A stretch of DNA of 64,000 nucleotides from Cadophora sp. MPI-SDFR-AT-0126 (taxonomy: Eukaryota; Ascomycota; Leotiomycetes; Helotiales; Ploettnerulaceae): NCBI GenBank assembly GCA_020747065.1, contig JAGMVK010000012.1, positions 372,001 through 436,000 on the forward strand. Reading direction: 5' to 3'. Below the pieces are notes generated by a model. That model was given only the letters and a program-made list of their open reading frames with translations, was not told where the DNA came from and made no database searches. Shown piece after piece: positions 60,201-64,000 of this stretch. A program made the translations under genes and the position numbers. Numbering within the stretch: the first letter of the stretch is position 1; the number at the start of each line of letters is the position of its first letter.

Positions 60201-60461
60201 ATAAAATTCTTAAAGAACAGAGCTCCAGAAAGTCGAGTTGTAAGAGGCAGGGACTCGGTCGCAACAATGTTGAGTAATAGGAGGGAGAAACCAGGATATT
60301 GTTCTTCGTTCTTTAGAGCTGCCTCAGCTGTTGTAAAGTTAGTCTGCTGAAAACCAATAAAAACAATCGCATCTGAGAGCAATGAACTTGCCTTGTTTAT
60401 GTTGTCTAGGGTCCAGTGTTGCCTGGAGAAGCTGTACCACAGTTGGCAGATCCGAAGACAT
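57256..60461 (-). CDS. CSE1: Exportin-2 / importin-alpha re-exporter CSE1
   Basis: Seven exons, 60461-60392, 60327-60185, 60131-59964, 59911-59741, 59686-58279, 58233-57927 and 57877-57256, encode 962 aa, the normal CSE1 length. The protein starts MSSDLPTVVQLLQATLDPRQ and continues AEAALKNEEQYPGFSLLLLN, the importin-beta N-terminal domain. The rest is HEAT-repeat sequence with CSE1 landmarks such as FFKNFIKFNWV, DSDFWTRWDTLVDDLVSRL, DEPIEYIRRDLEGSD and EFMPYVFQLFAALLEARPHG. CSE1 with Ran-GTP returns importin alpha to the cytoplasm. Intron 1 has a GC donor (AAG followed by GCAAGT). Intron 5 is only 45 nt and stop-free, with a GCTAAC branch; removing it restores DVQEFMPY. Both choices are set by family frame. 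Confidence 0.95.
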
Positions 60462-62349
60462 GGTCGGTGATATTATGCGACGTTGTGGTGGAGGATGGTG
60501 GGAGGAAGAGTTGTGGGTGTTCGAGTACAGCAGCTTGTCAACAAGCGGTATTTTGTTTGAACCCACGAGGCTGAGAAGGACTGTCCCGCTCTCCACTCCA
60601 CCTTAAGCTTTCTTAGGTAAGCGTGGCTGCCTCGCTCATGAGGCGGCAAAGTATCCTGTCTCGCTAGCGCAACTCCCAACGACCATCTCATGGCGAAATG
60701 ACTGCTGCATCTCAGTCAAGATACGCTCCTCAACCAAGATTCCACAATGCTCAAAGCTGTGTTGATAAGACCATGATCACCTTGTCTGCACCGTGCTGAG
60801 CCTGAGTTATTCGATTTCTGAGTTGCTGGTTCGGAAGAGGAGAATGATGTTCATAGTTGAGCATCGCCCTCTTGATCTCACGACTGGCCCATGCAGTGAC
60901 GAGAAGGCTACTTCTTCATGATTTCCGCATTCTGTTCATTTCGTATCACCATGAGCAATTGCTTTTTCATTTGCGGTGGCTTCTGAGAGGGTTTCTGATT
61001 CGAAAGAGGTAATACGTCATATTTATTGTTTCTTACCTCAGTGCATCAGAATCCATCAAGAACTTCATTATAGCAATTTAATCATCTTGTCTCATCAGTT
61101 TGAGAGGACGTGGTGGAATGCGCATTGCGTTGATTTTCTATGGCGTCGAGAGCCACACCGATCGCCCGGGCTGTGCTTCAATCTACGAAATACTCTTTCA
61201 TGCCTCATCAATTTACACATTTGTCGTCCTGAATCCATCTGCATATTGTTTCTTATTGGAGGAACTACCAAAGTCTTCTATTCTCACTGTACGAATATGC
61301 ATAAGCTGGTTGACGAGCTGCACTCCCTGATATTTCGCACCATTCAGCCTGACCTACCCTTCATTCTATGCCCTCCTTCACTTTCGTGGTGTCTTAATTA
61401 GAATCAAAGAGAATATTGTCCCTTTCAGAATGCTTGGTGCTGAATATGTGGGGATGTCATATTCAAGGTTTCGTTGTTCTGTTACTATTGTTTTCCTCCA
61501 GATACTCAAAGTGTCCCCTGCACGCTCAAAAGGAGATTTGCGGATGGTCATGCCCTCAATGAGGAGCTGTGTGGGCTTCATGGTTCTTTCACAGTGGTAT
61601 GAAAAGCAAGGGCTTCCAGGCTTTGGTCAAGTAAGCGAATTTGGTCCGGGGAACGCGCTGTCCCGCTGGGGCATACAGCCCTTAACACGCAAAACAAAAT
61701 GGCAACCCCTAGTCTTCTCCTACACTTTGAATGATGAGCAACAGACCTTGCGACAATGCGCCTCACTCGAACAACCTTTTCCAGTTACTAGGAATGTGAC
61801 GACTAGCCTCTCGAATCAACAACCGAGTTGTGGACTACGAAAATGCTGAGGAACTCTTGACATTGTGAAATGGCTGGGGAATGGCTTCAATTGGAACAGG
61901 ACATCTAGGTCTGGATACTCCAGCGCGTTGTGGTACGTAACCGTCTTGACGGTGCATCAAGCACGCTCGGCTGGCTCCTCTAATGACTTCGTTGTGGTGC
62001 GCCAAGCTTGGACATCATTCAGTCTTGGGAGATCGGCAGATACAAGGAAACATGATATCCAGCAGCTTGATTTCAAGAGCTACCGGGACGGTAAATACGA
62101 TGCTGTGATAACAAGGCTGGACAATGGACGGTACGCTCATATGATAGCCAAATATTGGAATCTGGGTTAGGACAAATAATGAAGGACTTCACCTTTGACC
62201 ATTCACTGGTCTGTTGGATTTGCGTGACTTAGATTGCTTAGCTAGTCCAATGAAGCTCTTCTTGTCACCGCGCGCTTTGTCGGCAAAGCTCCCCTCTGAC
62301 TTCATCCTCGAAACGACAAGCCCCATCTCCACAGAACCCAACACCAACA
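60462..62349. other. Intergenic region between CSE1 and the WHIM-domain gene
   Basis: About 1.9 kb between divergent starts. Several open frames of 70-140 codons (for example 60976-61401 and 61430-61849, plus strand) show no domain, no exon structure and mixed composition, so I call no gene here. Confidence 0.5.
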
Positions 62350-64000
62350 ATGAGTTCCGGCGACGAATCCTCGGAGCTCTCCTCCGTCCCCTCAGATGTT
62401 GAGCATGATCTCCAATTAACCAAGAAAGATGGAATCCTCAAATTCTTCTCGACGGCGCCCCGCCCAGATGCATCTGCCCCCGTTGTGGAGGTTCCAGCAC
62501 CAGCACGAAAACAGCGCGCCCCTTCACCACCACATGAATTCGTTCTCGCAGATAATCCGGACATTGCAGTACGTATCCGTAACTATCAGCGCGTTCCCCA
62601 CGATTTTACACGCCAAAAACGCGTGGTTGTGTTCTACCATAGTCGCTGACGCGCATTTTGAACAGTTTATCTGCATGTTCCGCTCGCGGTTCACTGAAGC
62701 CTTCCCAAAGTCTCTCGTCAATTTTGGCCCTCAAGAGCTTGAAAGAGATATCGTCGAGAGTGTTCCTGGAGAGGGCGTGGAGCACTTCCTTTGCGCATTG
62801 CTTGGATTGCTTCTGAATAGGAAACAAGACGTCAAGTAGGTCAACCCGGGGCTGGCACTTCCTGGCAGATCGCAAGCTTCAGCGCTGATTTCAATCTCTT
62901 TAATCAGGTCAGGACATTACAATCGTGCTCTCGAGGAGGCTATACAGACACACAAATCGCAATGGGCAAAGGATTGGGAGGCCAAGAACCCCTTGTCTGG
63001 CGGTGCCACATTTGCTTCCATGTTGCCCACCCAACGTGTAAGAAGGTCTCTTCAAGTTGAATTATGGTTTATTAACTCAGGCCTACAGCTCACCCTTCTG
63101 CGGACTCTCATACTCTGGGCTCTCTCATCCTCCGACACCGTCAAGGGCATAATTCAGACTTCCTACAAGCAGAATCGTCATGAGGACGACCTTAATCAAC
63201 CACTCTCAGTACAGCCTTGGGGTTCCGACAGTGACAAGCGCAGATACTATTTGATCGAGGGTCTCGATGATACGCACTTCAGAGTGTACCGGGAGAGCAA
63301 CCATATGGGCCTAAAGCGAACTTGGTGGAGTGTTGCTGGGGATATCGACGAATTGAAATCTCTGGCAGAGAAGCTTGCGAATGATGATGGTGGACAGAAA
63401 GCTAGACTTCTATCATCCAAAATGCTAGCTGCTATTCCCAGATTTGAGGCTACGGAAGAGGTAGGCTGCTTCACCGACATACATTTTGCCATATACTAAT
63501 TTGGCCTTCAGAAACGAAAGCGCCGCGAATACCGTCAAATTCGCAAGCAGCAATTCAAGAGACCAGAGCCTAACTATTCAATGTATGAAGGCCGTACCAG
63601 AGGGAAGCGAATGAAGTATACCTACTCGGACGACGAAGACATTTACTCAGACTCTACCACCACTCGGAGATCGACTCGCAACACTGGTACCCACACCCCA
63701 GCCGAGCCTAGTGGCCCAACGATCACCCAGAGTGGACGCCAGGTCAAGTCGCGTCAAGGCGGTGCATATGGTGAGAGTATGTTGAGCGGCCAAGGCATCG
63801 GAATCGCTGTCGGCGGCTTTGATGGAGCGAGTGATGAGCCTAGTCATGATGAGAGCACTGGGGGTCGGCCTAGGAGAGCTGCTGCGACTAACGGAAGGCC
63901 CTCAAAACCGAACCCAGGAAGACATATTGCGGGCTACAACGATGTCGATGAGATGACTAGCGATGATGAGGGCGATGCCAGCGAGCAGGATTACGGAGAC
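62350..64000 (+). CDS. WHIM-domain chromatin protein, 3' end beyond the window
   Basis: Five exons are visible, 62350-62568, 62666-62835, 62908-63037, 63089-63460 and 63512 to the edge, giving 460 residues so far with the frame open at 64000. The acidic N-terminus starts MSSGDESSELSSVPSDVEHD. Helical sequence with RSRFTEAFPKSLVNFGPQEL is followed by LTLLRTLILWALSSSDTVKG (about residues 174-193), which matches a WHIM1 motif. PWGSDSDKRRYYLIEG and FRVYRESN (about 217-245) look like the WHIM2/3 part, where a D-x-R-Y-like element recognises DNA beside nucleosomes in ISWI partners. A basic KRKRREYRQIRKQQFKR segment follows at about 298. The exon 4 acceptor is CCTACAG, not the earlier CTCAG, which breaks the frame. 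It is likely an Ioc3/Itc1-like remodelling cofactor; the exact orthologue is uncertain. Confidence 0.8.

Noticed and set aside
61430..61849. 140-codon open frame upstream of the WHIM-domain gene
   Set aside because: No domain and no adjoining exons. Mixed composition and overlapping frames make it indistinguishable from random openness.

Overview
The window is nuclear DNA of a filamentous ascomycete (Pezizomycotina). Genes carry many short introns (about 45-210 nt) with GTAAGT/GTATGT donors, CTAAC-type branch sites and CAG/TAG acceptors. The gene set includes a fungal tuberin, ATG101, PEX3 and a CBM1-containing GH10 xylanase. A Leotiomycetes-like species is my guess from overall gene style; I could not run a search. 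I recognise 21 intact or edge-truncated protein genes, two pseudogenes and no RNA gene.

Layout. 1-449: 5' end of a probable fungal transcription-factor gene on the minus strand. 2332-7224: TSC2/tuberin. 9829-18258: ribosomal protein uL2, adenosine kinase, EST1/SMG7-like protein, ZNF511-like zinc-finger protein and ATG101. 19925-29140: PEX3, TRAPP subunit BET5, a CaMKK-like kinase, splicing factor BUD31, complex I subunit NDUFA6 and the RNA polymerase I/III subunit AC19. 32807-34232: a disordered protein I do not recognise. 36.5-45.5 kb: an accessory-looking stretch bounded by very AT-rich blocks, holding two intact short-chain dehydrogenases, a DUF427 protein, a multiply frameshifted zinc alcohol dehydrogenase and a multiply frameshifted secreted epoxide-hydrolase-like gene. 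47.6-49.3 kb: a SAT4/HAL5-family kinase. 54.1-56.1 kb: GH10 xylanase. 57.3-60.5 kb: CSE1 exportin. 62.35 kb to the right edge: a WHIM-domain chromatin protein, truncated by the window end.

Most genes are housekeeping, several arranged head to head with short shared promoters (BUD31/NDUFA6, BET5/CaMKK, EST1/ZNF511-like, ATG101/PEX3). TSC2, the CaMKK-like kinase, ATG101 and the SAT4/HAL5-type kinase all belong to nutrient or ion signalling, but nothing in the sequence shows that they are co-regulated.

The observations most worth checking are: (1) an 86-codon in-frame open extension, with a Cys/His-rich motif, directly after the UGA stop of the SAT4/HAL5-family kinase, suggesting stop-codon readthrough or a second small ORF; (2) a predicted 5-nt micro-exon inside the cellulose-binding module of the xylanase; (3) the decaying metabolic island with two pseudogenes; (4) a GC-AG intron and a stop-free 45-nt intron in CSE1. 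Exon coordinates were derived by hand from splice signals and family reading frames. No alignment or expression data were used.
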